Program-made: the position numbers and the translations under genes | Part shown: positions 39,711 through 46,876 of the stretch, piece by piece | Position numbering within the stretch: the stretch's first letter is position 1 | How the letters are laid out: each line of letters starts with the position of its first letter | Notes under the pieces: model-generated | Seen by the model: only the letters and a program-made list of their open reading frames with translations | What the model was told of the DNA's origin: nothing | Databases searched by the model: none | From: Streptomyces sp. NBC_00554 | GTDB taxonomy: Bacteria > Actinomycetota > Actinomycetes > Streptomycetales > Streptomycetaceae | Assembly (NCBI RefSeq): GCF_041431135.1 | Contig: NZ_CP107799.1 | Coordinates: 7,068,001 to 7,132,000 of the forward strand | DNA: 64,000 bases | Direction: 5' to 3'

Positions 39711-40427
39711 TCAGCCGCTGGGGCGGCGGTTGCGGTACGTGGAGAGCGCTGTCAGTACGAAGATCAAGGGCAGTCCCAGTCCCATGACCGTGAGCGGTGA
39801 CAGGATCGACTCCAGCCACTCCGGCAGGTCGACGAAGAGTGGGAGCAGCATCAGTACGGTCAGCGGGATGAGCGCGATCATCGCGACGGCGAACCCCGCC
39901 ATGAGGGCCGCCTGGCGGGCATCGCGCCGGTCGATGCGAACGGCGGCCGCCGGGTCGGGCGCCCAGTCCTCACCGCGCAGTTCCTGCCATGCCTCCAGCA
40001 GCAGCGTGAGTTCACGCTCGACGTTCACATGAATGTCGTCGACGAACGGCAGCAGCACCTTGGCGCCGTTCCGGTCGTACGCGTGCACCAGCACGCTGGC
40101 CGCACCGCTCTGCGCCGCCCCCGCCGCGCTGAACTCCGACCTGATGTCCTGGATGTCCTCCCATGCCAACCGCCGGTGCCTGATCATGCCGCGCACATCG
40201 AGCGCCTTGATGTTCGCGCTGGTGGAGCAGCGCAGGGTCGCGTAGAAGAGCCACCCGAAGAGCAGCACCCATCCCAGGAGGAAGAGGTACTTGAACGCGG
40301 CGGGTAAGTCGTCGGCGGTCACCATGGGCAGCACCACGGCCAGTGTGCCCACGACCATCACCCCGAGGAACGCGTTCCTCCGGGACGGTCTCATCCGGTA
40401 CTCGCGCGGCAGTCGTTCGTATCCCAC
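39711..40427 (-). CDS. PH-domain membrane protein with a TTA codon
   Basis: A 238-aa protein with two N-terminal membrane helices (residues about 20-60), a bacterial PH domain (LRCSTSANIKALDVRGMIRHRRLAWEDIQDI through VHAYDRNGAKVLLPFVDD) and two C-terminal helices. The PH domain of the low-molecular-weight antigen type often sits on the inner leaflet in actinobacteria. The GTG at 40427 follows AGGGGGG five bases upstream, and gives MGYERLPREYRM. Codon 41 is TTA (40307-40305), so bldA dependence is possible. The function is unknown. It stands alone. Confidence 0.75.
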   Translation of the reverse strand: MGYERLPREYRMRPSRRNAFLGVMVVGTLAVVLPMVTADDLPAAFKYLFLLGWVLLFGWLFYATLRCSTSANIKALDVRGMIRHRRLAWEDIQDIRSEFSAAGAAQSGAASVLVHAYDRNGAKVLLPFVDDIHVNVERELTLLLEAWQELRGEDWAPDPAAAVRIDRRDARQAALMAGFAVAMIALIPLTVLMLLPLFVDLPEWLESILSPLTVMGLGLPLIFVLTALSTYRNRRPSG

Positions 40428-40547
40428 AGTGACCCCCCTGGCTCGGCATGGCCCACCCGTCGGCATATGCCATGGGGCACCATGGTGAAGCTCCAACTAC
40501 CCTGTGTCGAGGGGTTGTTGTGACTTCGGGACCATTCCGGGACGCCT

Positions 40548-40964
40548 CTAATGCCTTTCGTCCTCCTTGGCCGCAGCGCACTCGAACCACACCGTCTTGC
40601 CGCCTCCGGTCGGCTCCACACCCCACTCGTCGGCCATCGCCTCGACGAGGACCAGGCCTCGGCCGCCCTCCGAGTCACCGTCGGGGGCCGAGACGGTCGG
40701 GAGGTCGGCCGAGCTGTCCGACACCTCGACGCGGACGCCGTACGACTGCCGCAGGACCAGCAACTCGCAGTTGCGGTCCGGGACATGACGCAGAACGTTG
40801 GCGAGCAGCTCGGTGACCGCCAGGCCGACGGGGTCGGTCAGGTCCGGCATGCCCCAGTGGCGGAGGTAGGCGCGGACGATCCGCCGTACGTGACCCGCCG
40901 AGTGCTCGCCGACCGTGAAGCGCATGCCGTACTGGACGGGTGGGGGAGGGAAGAGTTCGTTCAC
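40548..40964 (-). CDS. RsbW/HATPase_c_2-type ATP-binding regulator
   Basis: A 138-aa anti-sigma-type ATPase. Marks are LTDPVGLAVTELLANVLRHVP (N box), VRVEVSDSSADLP (G1 region, degenerate) and EGGRGLVLVEAMADEWGVEP (G2). Such proteins bind anti-anti-sigma factors or unknown partners, and in Streptomyces they often stand next to XRE/DUF397 pairs, as here. The G1 box has SSADLP instead of the usual DxGxG, so nucleotide binding may be weak. It is divergent from the XRE gene by 87 bp, and so shares its control region. WhiJ-type loci have this layout. Confidence 0.8.
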   Translation of the reverse strand: MNELFPPPPVQYGMRFTVGEHSAGHVRRIVRAYLRHWGMPDLTDPVGLAVTELLANVLRHVPDRNCELLVLRQSYGVRVEVSDSSADLPTVSAPDGDSEGGRGLVLVEAMADEWGVEPTGGGKTVWFECAAAKEDERH

Positions 40965-41051
40965 AGGACGATCGTGGCGGCCGTTCGCTACGCTGAGCTA
41001 CCGACCGAACACAACTGGCTCGCAAGCCGAGTTGGGTGAGAGGGGCCGTCC

Positions 41052-41900
41052 GTGACCAACATCAGCGTCCTCGATCCGAGCGCGTCGCCGCTCGATTACT
41101 ACGGTTTCGAGCTGCGGCGGCATCGAGAGGCCGCCGGGCTCACGCAGAAGGAGTTCGGAGACGTCGTCAACTACACCGGGTCGCTGGTGGGACAGATCGA
41201 GACGGCTCGGAAGCTGCCGACGGATGTGTTCAGCGAGCGGGCGGATGCGGCGTTGGGGACCGGGGGGTTGTTGTCGCGGCTGGTGGGGCTGGTGTTGAGG
41301 AGTCAGCTTCCGGCTTGGTTCCAGCAGGTGGCGGAGCTTGAGGCGCGGGCGATCGAGATCTGTACCTTCCAGACGCACATGGTGCACGGCCTGTTGCAGA
41401 CCGGGGCGTACGCGCGTGCCGTGCTCGGCGCTCTGGACTCCAGCAGGCTCGACGACCGGACCGCCGTACGGCTGGCGCGTCAGCGCATCTTCGACAAGGC
41501 CGAGCCGCCGGTGCTCTGGGCGGTCATCAGCGAGGCCGCGCTCTACCAGGAGATGGGCGGTCCGGAAACCATGCGGGGCCAACTGGCCCGGCTGTTGGAC
41601 TTCGAGGAGAACCCCCGAGTCAACATCCAGGTGTTGCCGTACTCCGCTGGGGCTCATTCCGGGCTACAGGGTTCCTACACCCTCTTCCGCTTCGCGAGTG
41701 ACCCGGACATCGTCTACACCGAGGGCTACGGGACGGGGCATCCGACCGCCAACCCGGACACTGTCAAGGACTGTTCACTCCGTTACGATCATCTTCAGGC
41801 CGCCGCTCTCTCCCTCAGGGATTCGGCGGGGCTGATCCGGCACGTAATGGAGGAACGCTATGGGGAGCAACGCGATTCCGACCGGGACTCAGTGGCGTAA
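41052..41900 (+). CDS. WhiJ-like XRE regulator (HTH + DUF5753)
   Basis: A 282-aa protein. The N-terminal helix-turn-helix is FELRRHREAAGLTQKEFGDVVNYTGSLVGQIETARKLPT (residues about 19-57), and the rest is the DUF5753 domain with FQTHMVHGLLQTGAYARAVL and ISEAALYQEMGGPETM. These regulators are partners of small DUF397 proteins and control development or secondary metabolism in Streptomyces (WhiJ is the best-known). The GTG at 41052 follows GAGAGGGG by seven bases. The DUF397 gene starts inside its 3' end (41 bp overlap), so the pair is translationally coupled. It is divergent from the HATPase gene. Confidence 0.88.
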   Translation: MTNISVLDPSASPLDYYGFELRRHREAAGLTQKEFGDVVNYTGSLVGQIETARKLPTDVFSERADAALGTGGLLSRLVGLVLRSQLPAWFQQVAELEARAIEICTFQTHMVHGLLQTGAYARAVLGALDSSRLDDRTAVRLARQRIFDKAEPPVLWAVISEAALYQEMGGPETMRGQLARLLDFEENPRVNIQVLPYSAGAHSGLQGSYTLFRFASDPDIVYTEGYGTGHPTANPDTVKDCSLRYDHLQAAALSLRDSAGLIRHVMEERYGEQRDSDRDSVA

Positions 41901-42123
41901 GTCCAGCTACAGCGGCGACCAGGGGGGCGAATGCGTCGAGTGCGCGCCGCTCGGCACCGTGGCCTGGCGCAAGTCGACGTACAGCAGCGACCAGGGTGGC
42001 GAGTGCGTCGAGATCGCCTCAACCCCCTGCGCCACCATCGCCGTTCGCGACTCCAAGGTCCCCGACGGTCCCGCCCTCGCCCTCACCCCGGCCGCCTTCA
42101 CCGCCTTCGTCGCCCAGCTCTAG
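41860..42123 (+). CDS. DUF397 protein with duplicated motif
   Basis: An 87-aa DUF397 protein. The domain normally has one WRKSSYSG-type motif; here it occurs twice, WRKSSYSGDQGGECVECA (residues 12-29) and WRKSTYSSDQGGECVEIA (36-53), so the N-terminus has been tandemly duplicated. The end VAVRDSKVPDGPALALTPAAF is typical (here IAVRDSK). The gene overlaps the XRE gene by 41 bp. It is thought to bind or modulate the XRE regulator. It is 6 bp from the stop of the next, convergent gene. Confidence 0.9.
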   Translation: MGSNAIPTGTQWRKSSYSGDQGGECVECAPLGTVAWRKSTYSSDQGGECVEIASTPCATIAVRDSKVPDGPALALTPAAFTAFVAQL

Positions 42124-42129
42124 CCCCGG

Positions 42130-42726
42130 CTAGGACCGCGCCGCGTCCACCACCTCCTTCGTCGTCACCACCCGGGCGAAGTCACCTCCGTGCAGTGTCA
42201 CGGCGGTCGCGCGGCTCAGTTCGTCGGCCGTCAGGTGCCAGCCGAACGGGCCCGCCTGGTCGAAGGTGTACGTGGCGTCGAAGGCGAACAGGACGTCGTA
42301 GCCGAGGTTGCCGCCCATGCGGGCCGTGGTCTCCGCGCACATGTTGGTCTGGATGCCGGCGATGGCGATCTGGGTGATGCCGGAGGCCTTGAGCCAGGCG
42401 TCCAGGTCCGGGGCGCCGTAGAAGGCCGAGTTGACGGTCTTGGTGATGAACAGCTCCGGGCCCCTGCCAAGGCCGCGCCGCTGCTCGACGTACTCCTTGA
42501 AGTCGTTGCCCGGGTACCCCGGCCGCAGGGGCGAGTCCGGCTTGGTCGAGTCGTGTCGTACGAAGACGACCGGGCGGCCCGTGTCCTGCCAGGCCGCGAT
42601 GAGGGAGGCGATGTTCTCGTCGGCGGCGGGGTTGTTGCGCGGGATCGAGGCAGCCATCTCGTCGAAGCCCTGCTGCACGTCCACCACTATCAGCGCCGCG
42701 TTCTCTGTGATCTCCATGGGGACCAT
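42130..42726 (-). CDS. Isochorismatase-family cysteine hydrolase
   Basis: A 198-aa hydrolase. The triad is complete: Asp16 (VVDVQQG), Lys96 (ITKTVNSAF) and Cys130 (IQTNMCAETTARM). This fits amidase-type members of the superfamily (nicotinamidase, carbamoylsarcosine amidase and many unknowns). The gene stands next to a divergent AraC-like regulator with a DJ-1/PfpI domain, a very common pairing, which suggests that the regulator controls it. The start may be 42726 or 42717 (MEITENAALIVVD). The substrate is unknown. Confidence 0.85.
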   Translation of the reverse strand: MVPMEITENAALIVVDVQQGFDEMAASIPRNNPAADENIASLIAAWQDTGRPVVFVRHDSTKPDSPLRPGYPGNDFKEYVEQRRGLGRGPELFITKTVNSAFYGAPDLDAWLKASGITQIAIAGIQTNMCAETTARMGGNLGYDVLFAFDATYTFDQAGPFGWHLTADELSRATAVTLHGGDFARVVTTKEVVDAARS

Positions 42727-42791
42727 CGTGCCGCCGTCCGGCAGCTCGCCCCAGGGGGCAGGAAGCCAGCGTTCGATGGTTTACTGCCAGG

Positions 42792-43826
42792 GTGACCCAG
42801 TCGACGACACGCGCCCATCGCATCGCGCTCCTCGCCTTTCCCGGCGTCCGGGCCTTCGACGTCAGCATCATCACCGAGGTGTGGGGTGTGGACCGTACCG
42901 ACCGTGGCGTACCCGCCTTCGACCTGCGACGGGTCGCCGCCGACCCCGCCCCCGTGGCGATGCGCGGCGGACTCGCGGTCACCCCGGACCGGACGCTGGC
43001 CTGGCTGCCGCGGGCCGAGCTGATCGTGGTCCCGGGGCTCGATGATCATGTGACGCCCGCGCCCGGACCCGTGCTGGAGGCGCTACGGCGTGCCCATGCC
43101 CGGGGTACCACCATCGCGGCGCTGTGTGGCGGTGCCTTCACGCTGGCGCAGGCGGGGCTGCTCGACGGGCGTCGCGCGCTGACGCACTGGAATCTGATCG
43201 ACCTGCTGCGGGAGCGGCATCCGGGGGTGCGGGTCGAGCTGGACGCGTTGTTCGTCGAGGACGGCAACATCTGGACGGCCGCGGGGACGGCCGCCGGGAT
43301 CGACCTGTGCCTGCACCTCGTCCGTACCGTTCATGGCGCGGAGGCCGCCGCGGCGGTCGCCCGTTCGATGGTCACGGCGCCGTTCCGGACCGGCAGCCAG
43401 GCCCAGTTCATCGAGCATCCGGCCGCCCCCGCGGACCCGGACGCCGACGCGCTGGCCGCCGTACGCGAGTACGCGCTCGGGCATCTCCACGAGCCGCTGA
43501 CCGTGCCCCGGCTCGCCGCCCGCGCCGGGATGTCGCCGCGTTCCTTCGCACGGCACTTCGCGGCGGCGACCGGGTCAACTCCGGTGCGCTGGTTGCTGGA
43601 TCAGCGGATCGCGGCCGCGCAGAGGCTGCTGGAGCGGACCGGTCTTGCCATGCCCGAGGTCGCCCGGCGGGCGGGCTTCGGGAGCGAGGTCACCATGCGG
43701 CAGCACTTCGCGGCACGGCTCGCGACGAGCCCGCGCGCGTACCGTGCGTCGTTCGCCGGGGCGGGCGGCGCCGTGGGAAGCGGTGGCGTGGGCAGTGGTG
43801 GCGCGGGAGGCAGGGGCGGGGCGTAG
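42792..43826 (+). CDS. GlxA-like AraC-family regulator (DJ-1/PfpI + AraC HTH)
   Basis: A 344-aa regulator. Residues 10-190 form a DJ-1/PfpI (GATase1-like) domain (RIALLAFPGVRAFDVSIITEVWG, then AALCGGAFTLAQAGLLDGRRALTHW). Residues about 220-325 are the AraC DNA-binding domain: REYALGHLHEPLTVPRLAARAGMSPRSFARHFAAATGSTPVRWL and AQRLLERTGLAMPEVARRAGFGSEVTMRQHFAAR. The tail is Gly-rich (GSGGVGSGGAGGRGG), caused by 9-bp-type repeats. The GTG at 42792 gives the right start. It is divergent from the isochorismatase gene, 65 bp apart, and probably controls it. Confidence 0.9.
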   Translation: MTQSTTRAHRIALLAFPGVRAFDVSIITEVWGVDRTDRGVPAFDLRRVAADPAPVAMRGGLAVTPDRTLAWLPRAELIVVPGLDDHVTPAPGPVLEALRRAHARGTTIAALCGGAFTLAQAGLLDGRRALTHWNLIDLLRERHPGVRVELDALFVEDGNIWTAAGTAAGIDLCLHLVRTVHGAEAAAAVARSMVTAPFRTGSQAQFIEHPAAPADPDADALAAVREYALGHLHEPLTVPRLAARAGMSPRSFARHFAAATGSTPVRWLLDQRIAAAQRLLERTGLAMPEVARRAGFGSEVTMRQHFAARLATSPRAYRASFAGAGGAVGSGGVGSGGAGGRGGA

Positions 43827-43849
43827 GGCGGTGGATGCCCCTGCCTCCC
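43805..43849. terminator. 13-bp stem terminator overlapping the AraC gene end
   Basis: GGGAGGCAGGGGC (43805-43817) pairs perfectly with GCCCCTGCCTCCC (43837-43849). The left arm encodes the Gly-rich tail of the AraC protein. A second, weaker hairpin (43846-43875) faces the convergent P450 gene. Confidence 0.75.
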
Positions 43850-43922
43850 ACGTGTTTCATGTGTTCCATGTGGGACGGGCCGACGGTGCCGGGAGGTCGT
43901 CGGCCCGAGCGTGGATGGCGCC

Positions 43923-45173
43923 TTACGTGGGGTTGACCTGGAGTTCCTTGACGCCGTTGAGCCAGGCGGAGCGCAGTCGGCGGGGGTCGCCGACCAGGCG
44001 GAGGTTCGGCATGGCGTCGGCGATGGCGTTGAAGATCAGGTCGATCTCGAGGGTGGCGAGGGACTTGCCGAGGCAGAAGTGCGGGCCTCCGCCGCCGAAG
44101 CCGAGGTGGGGGTTGGGGTCGCGGGTGATGTCGAAGAGTTCCGGGTGGTCGAAGATCTCGGGGTCGTTGTTGGCGGAGGAGTAGAAGATGCCGACGCGGT
44201 CGCCCTTCTTGATCTGCTGCCCGCCCAGTTCGGTGTCCTGGGTCGCGGTGCGCTGGAAGGAGATGACCGGGGTCGCCCAGCGGACGATCTCCTCGGCGGC
44301 GGTACTCGGGCGTTCGCGTTTGTAGAGGTCCCACTGGTCGGGGTGGGTGAGGAAGGCGTGCATGCCGTGGGTGATGGCGTTGCGGGTCGTCTCGTTGCCG
44401 GCGACGGCCAACAGCAGTACGAAGAAGCCGAATTCGTCCGAGGCCAGGTTGCCTTCGTCCTCGGCCGCCACCAGCGTGCTGACGATGTCCTTGGCCGGGC
44501 ACTGCTTGCGGTCGGCGGCCAGGTTCATGGCGTACGAGATGAGTTCGGTGGCCGACTCGGCGCCGACCTCCTCGGTGATCGCGTACTCCGGATCGTCGTA
44601 CGCCACCATCTTGTTGGACCAGTCGAAGATCTTGGCCCGGTCGTCCTGCGGGACGCCGATGAGCTCCGCGATCGCCTGCAGGGGCAGTTCGCTGGCCACT
44701 TGGGTGACGAAGTCGAAGGCGCCGTCGGGACCCGCGCCGGCGATCGCGTGCTCGACGATCGAACCGGCGCGGGCGCGCAGGGCCGCCTCCAGGGAGCGGA
44801 TCGCGCGCGGGGTGAAGCCGCGCTGCACGATCTGCCGGACCCGGGTGTGCTCGGGCGGGTCCATGTTGAGCATGATCAGCCGCTGCATCTCGATCGTCTC
44901 GCGCGGCATGTGCTCGTGGAAGCGGATGACGGCGGTGTTGAGGAACGAGGAGAACAACTCGGGGTGCGTGGAGACGTACTTGACGTCCGCGTGGCGCGTC
45001 ACGGCCCAGTAGCCGTCGTCCTGGAAGCCCGCGACACCTGGCTGTTGGGGGATCCAGTGGACCGGTTCCGTTCCACGCAACTCGGCGAACTCGGGGAGGG
45101 GTATGCGGTGGTGCACCACATCGGGGTCGGTGAAATCGAACCCGTCGGGCAGTGCTGGACAGGGCATTGGCAA
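43923..45173 (-). CDS. Cytochrome P450, CYP125-like
   Basis: A 416-aa P450. The N-terminus LPDGFDFTDPDVVHHRIPLPEFAELR matches CYP125 steroid C26/C27-hydroxylases as I recall. The I helix is LLAVAGNETTRNAITHGMHAF, the ExxR is EEIVR, and the heme loop is FGGGGPHFCLGKSLA with Cys367. CYP125 oxidises the cholesterol side chain before beta-oxidation. It is divergent from a thiolase gene, with two KstR-like boxes between them, which supports a role in sterol side-chain metabolism. Electron partners are not in the window. The ATG at 45173 has GGGAG nearby. Confidence 0.83.
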   Translation of the reverse strand: MPMPCPALPDGFDFTDPDVVHHRIPLPEFAELRGTEPVHWIPQQPGVAGFQDDGYWAVTRHADVKYVSTHPELFSSFLNTAVIRFHEHMPRETIEMQRLIMLNMDPPEHTRVRQIVQRGFTPRAIRSLEAALRARAGSIVEHAIAGAGPDGAFDFVTQVASELPLQAIAELIGVPQDDRAKIFDWSNKMVAYDDPEYAITEEVGAESATELISYAMNLAADRKQCPAKDIVSTLVAAEDEGNLASDEFGFFVLLLAVAGNETTRNAITHGMHAFLTHPDQWDLYKRERPSTAAEEIVRWATPVISFQRTATQDTELGGQQIKKGDRVGIFYSSANNDPEIFDHPELFDITRDPNPHLGFGGGGPHFCLGKSLATLEIDLIFNAIADAMPNLRLVGDPRRLRSAWLNGVKELQVNPT

Positions 45174-45260
45174 CTCCCGCCGTTCAGACGGCCTTCTGGT
45201 CTTCTGGTCTTCGCGATGACTTCTGACGGTTCATCAGGAACGGGAAACTGCCGTGAAGGT

Positions 45261-45274
45261 AGTAACGGGTTCTA
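45261..45274. promoter_or_regulatory. KstR-like box, P450 side
   Basis: AGTAACGGGTTCTA fits TnnAACnnGTTnnA, the KstR consensus as I recall it, at all fixed positions but the first. It lies 88 bp upstream of the P450 start in a 303-bp divergent gap. Confidence 0.45.
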
Positions 45275-45387
45275 CAACTAGCAAGAGGCGCGGCGGCCCG
45301 AATCATGTGTGGGATCTGTACGGAACGCGACTTCCACGGCTGCACGACCCTTGCGGCGCGGGGGGTTGGCTCAGCAGACTGCACACA

Positions 45388-45409
45388 GAACTAGAACGCG
45401 TACTAGTTC
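45388..45409. promoter_or_regulatory. KstR-like palindrome, thiolase side
   Basis: GAACTAG (45388-45394) and CTAGTTC (45403-45409) are perfect arms around 8 bp. The core TAGAACGCGTACTA fits TnnAACnnGTTnnA with one mismatch. It lies 68 bp before the thiolase ATG. The rest of the divergent gap holds the two promoters. Confidence 0.6.
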
Positions 45410-45476
45410 GGCGCGGCGGGTGGCCGGGACGCCCGCGCCGCGCGGGTGGACAGGCCCAAGGAGAGGACGAGCCCCC

Positions 45477-46646
45477 ATGGTCGCGGAACCCGTCATCGTC
45501 GAAGCCGTACGCACCCCCATTGGCAAGCGGGGCGGCGCGCTCGCCAATCTGCACCCCGCCTACCTCCTGGGCGAGACCTACCGTGAACTCCTGGGCCGCA
45601 CAGGCATCCAGGCCGACTGCGTCGAGCAGATCGTCGGCGGCACGGTGACCCACGCCGGCGAACAGTCCATGAACCCCGCCCGTACCGCCTGGCTCACCAT
45701 GGGCCTGCCGTACGAGACCGCCGCGACGACCGTCGACTGCCAGTGCGGCTCCTCGCAGCAGGCCTCGCACATGGTCGCCAACATGGTCGCGGCGGGCGTC
45801 ATCGACGTCGGGATCTCCTGCGGCGTCGAGGCGATGTCGCGGGTGCCGCTGGGGTCCGGATCCAAGCACGGTCCTGGCAAGCCGTTCCCCGACGAGTGGA
45901 ACGTGGACCTGCCCAACCAGTTCGAGGCGGCGGAACGCATCGCCCGCCATCGCGGACTGACCCGCGAGAACGTCGACTCGCTCGGACTGATCTCGCAGGA
46001 GCGCGCCGCCATCGCCTGGTCCGAGGAACGCTTCAAGCGCGAGACCTTCGCCGTGCAGGTGCCCACCACGGAGGAGGAGCAGCGGGCAGGGCAGGGCATG
46101 TGGCGGCTCGTCGACCGGGACGAGGGGCTCCGTGACACGACCATGGAGGCGCTGGCCCGGCTGAAGCCGGTCATGCCCACGGCCGTCCACACCGCGGGCA
46201 ACTCCTCCCAGATCTCCGACGGCGCCTCCGCGATCATGTGGGCGTCCAAACGGATGGCACGCGCGCTGAAGCTGCGCCCGCGGGCGCGGATCGTGGCGCA
46301 GGCGCTGGTCGGTTCCGACCCCCACTTCCACCTCGACGGGCCGATCGACGCGACGCGGGCGGTGCTCGGGAAGGCCGGCATGTCGCTGAAGGACATCGAC
46401 ATCGTCGAGATCAACGAGGCTTTCGCGTCCGTGGTGTTGAGCTGGGCGCAGGTCTTCGAGCAGGACCTCGAGAAGGTCAACGTCAACGGCGGCGCGATCG
46501 CGCTCGGGCATCCGGTGGGGGCCACGGGGGCGCGGCTGATCGCGACCGCGCTGCATGAACTGGAGCGGCGGGACAAGGAGTTCGCGCTGGTGACGATGTG
46601 TGCGGGTGGGGGACTGGCGACCGGGACGATCATTCAGCGGTTGTAG
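45477..46646 (+). CDS. Thiolase (acetyl-CoA acyltransferase), steroid-type
   Basis: A 389-aa thiolase. Nucleophile Cys90 is in VDCQCGSSQQA, the NEAF motif is VEINEAFASVV, the His is in GHPVGATGARL and the second Cys in MCAGGGLATG. It cleaves 3-ketoacyl-CoA. Divergence from a CYP125-like P450 and the KstR-like boxes suggest sterol side-chain beta-oxidation (compare FadA5), though other fatty-acid roles are possible. The ATG at 45477 with GAGAGGA eight bases upstream is chosen; the long upstream frame is promoter DNA. No partner beta-oxidation genes are seen nearby. Confidence 0.85.
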   Translation: MVAEPVIVEAVRTPIGKRGGALANLHPAYLLGETYRELLGRTGIQADCVEQIVGGTVTHAGEQSMNPARTAWLTMGLPYETAATTVDCQCGSSQQASHMVANMVAAGVIDVGISCGVEAMSRVPLGSGSKHGPGKPFPDEWNVDLPNQFEAAERIARHRGLTRENVDSLGLISQERAAIAWSEERFKRETFAVQVPTTEEEQRAGQGMWRLVDRDEGLRDTTMEALARLKPVMPTAVHTAGNSSQISDGASAIMWASKRMARALKLRPRARIVAQALVGSDPHFHLDGPIDATRAVLGKAGMSLKDIDIVEINEAFASVVLSWAQVFEQDLEKVNVNGGAIALGHPVGATGARLIATALHELERRDKEFALVTMCAGGGLATGTIIQRL

Positions 46647-46876
46647 TCCGCCGGGTGATGAGGCGGGGCGGTCCAAGAGGAAGCCGTTGGTTCGAAATAC
46701 CGGCCTTTGGATCGCCCCGTACTCTGTTAATTCCCTATTGGTTAACGGACTGTTCAATTCCGATCTCTTCGTCGGCGCGCGATCGATCAGTTGTCCATTG
46801 AAACCTTGACGGTGTGCGTTCAATCTGAGTACAACTGTGGCCTCAATGTGAAAGCTGTGCGGCTACGGGGGCTGTT

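Noticed and set aside
43805..43875. A small gene between the AraC and P450 genes
   Set aside because: The gap holds only overlapping hairpins and no reading frame with a ribosome binding site.
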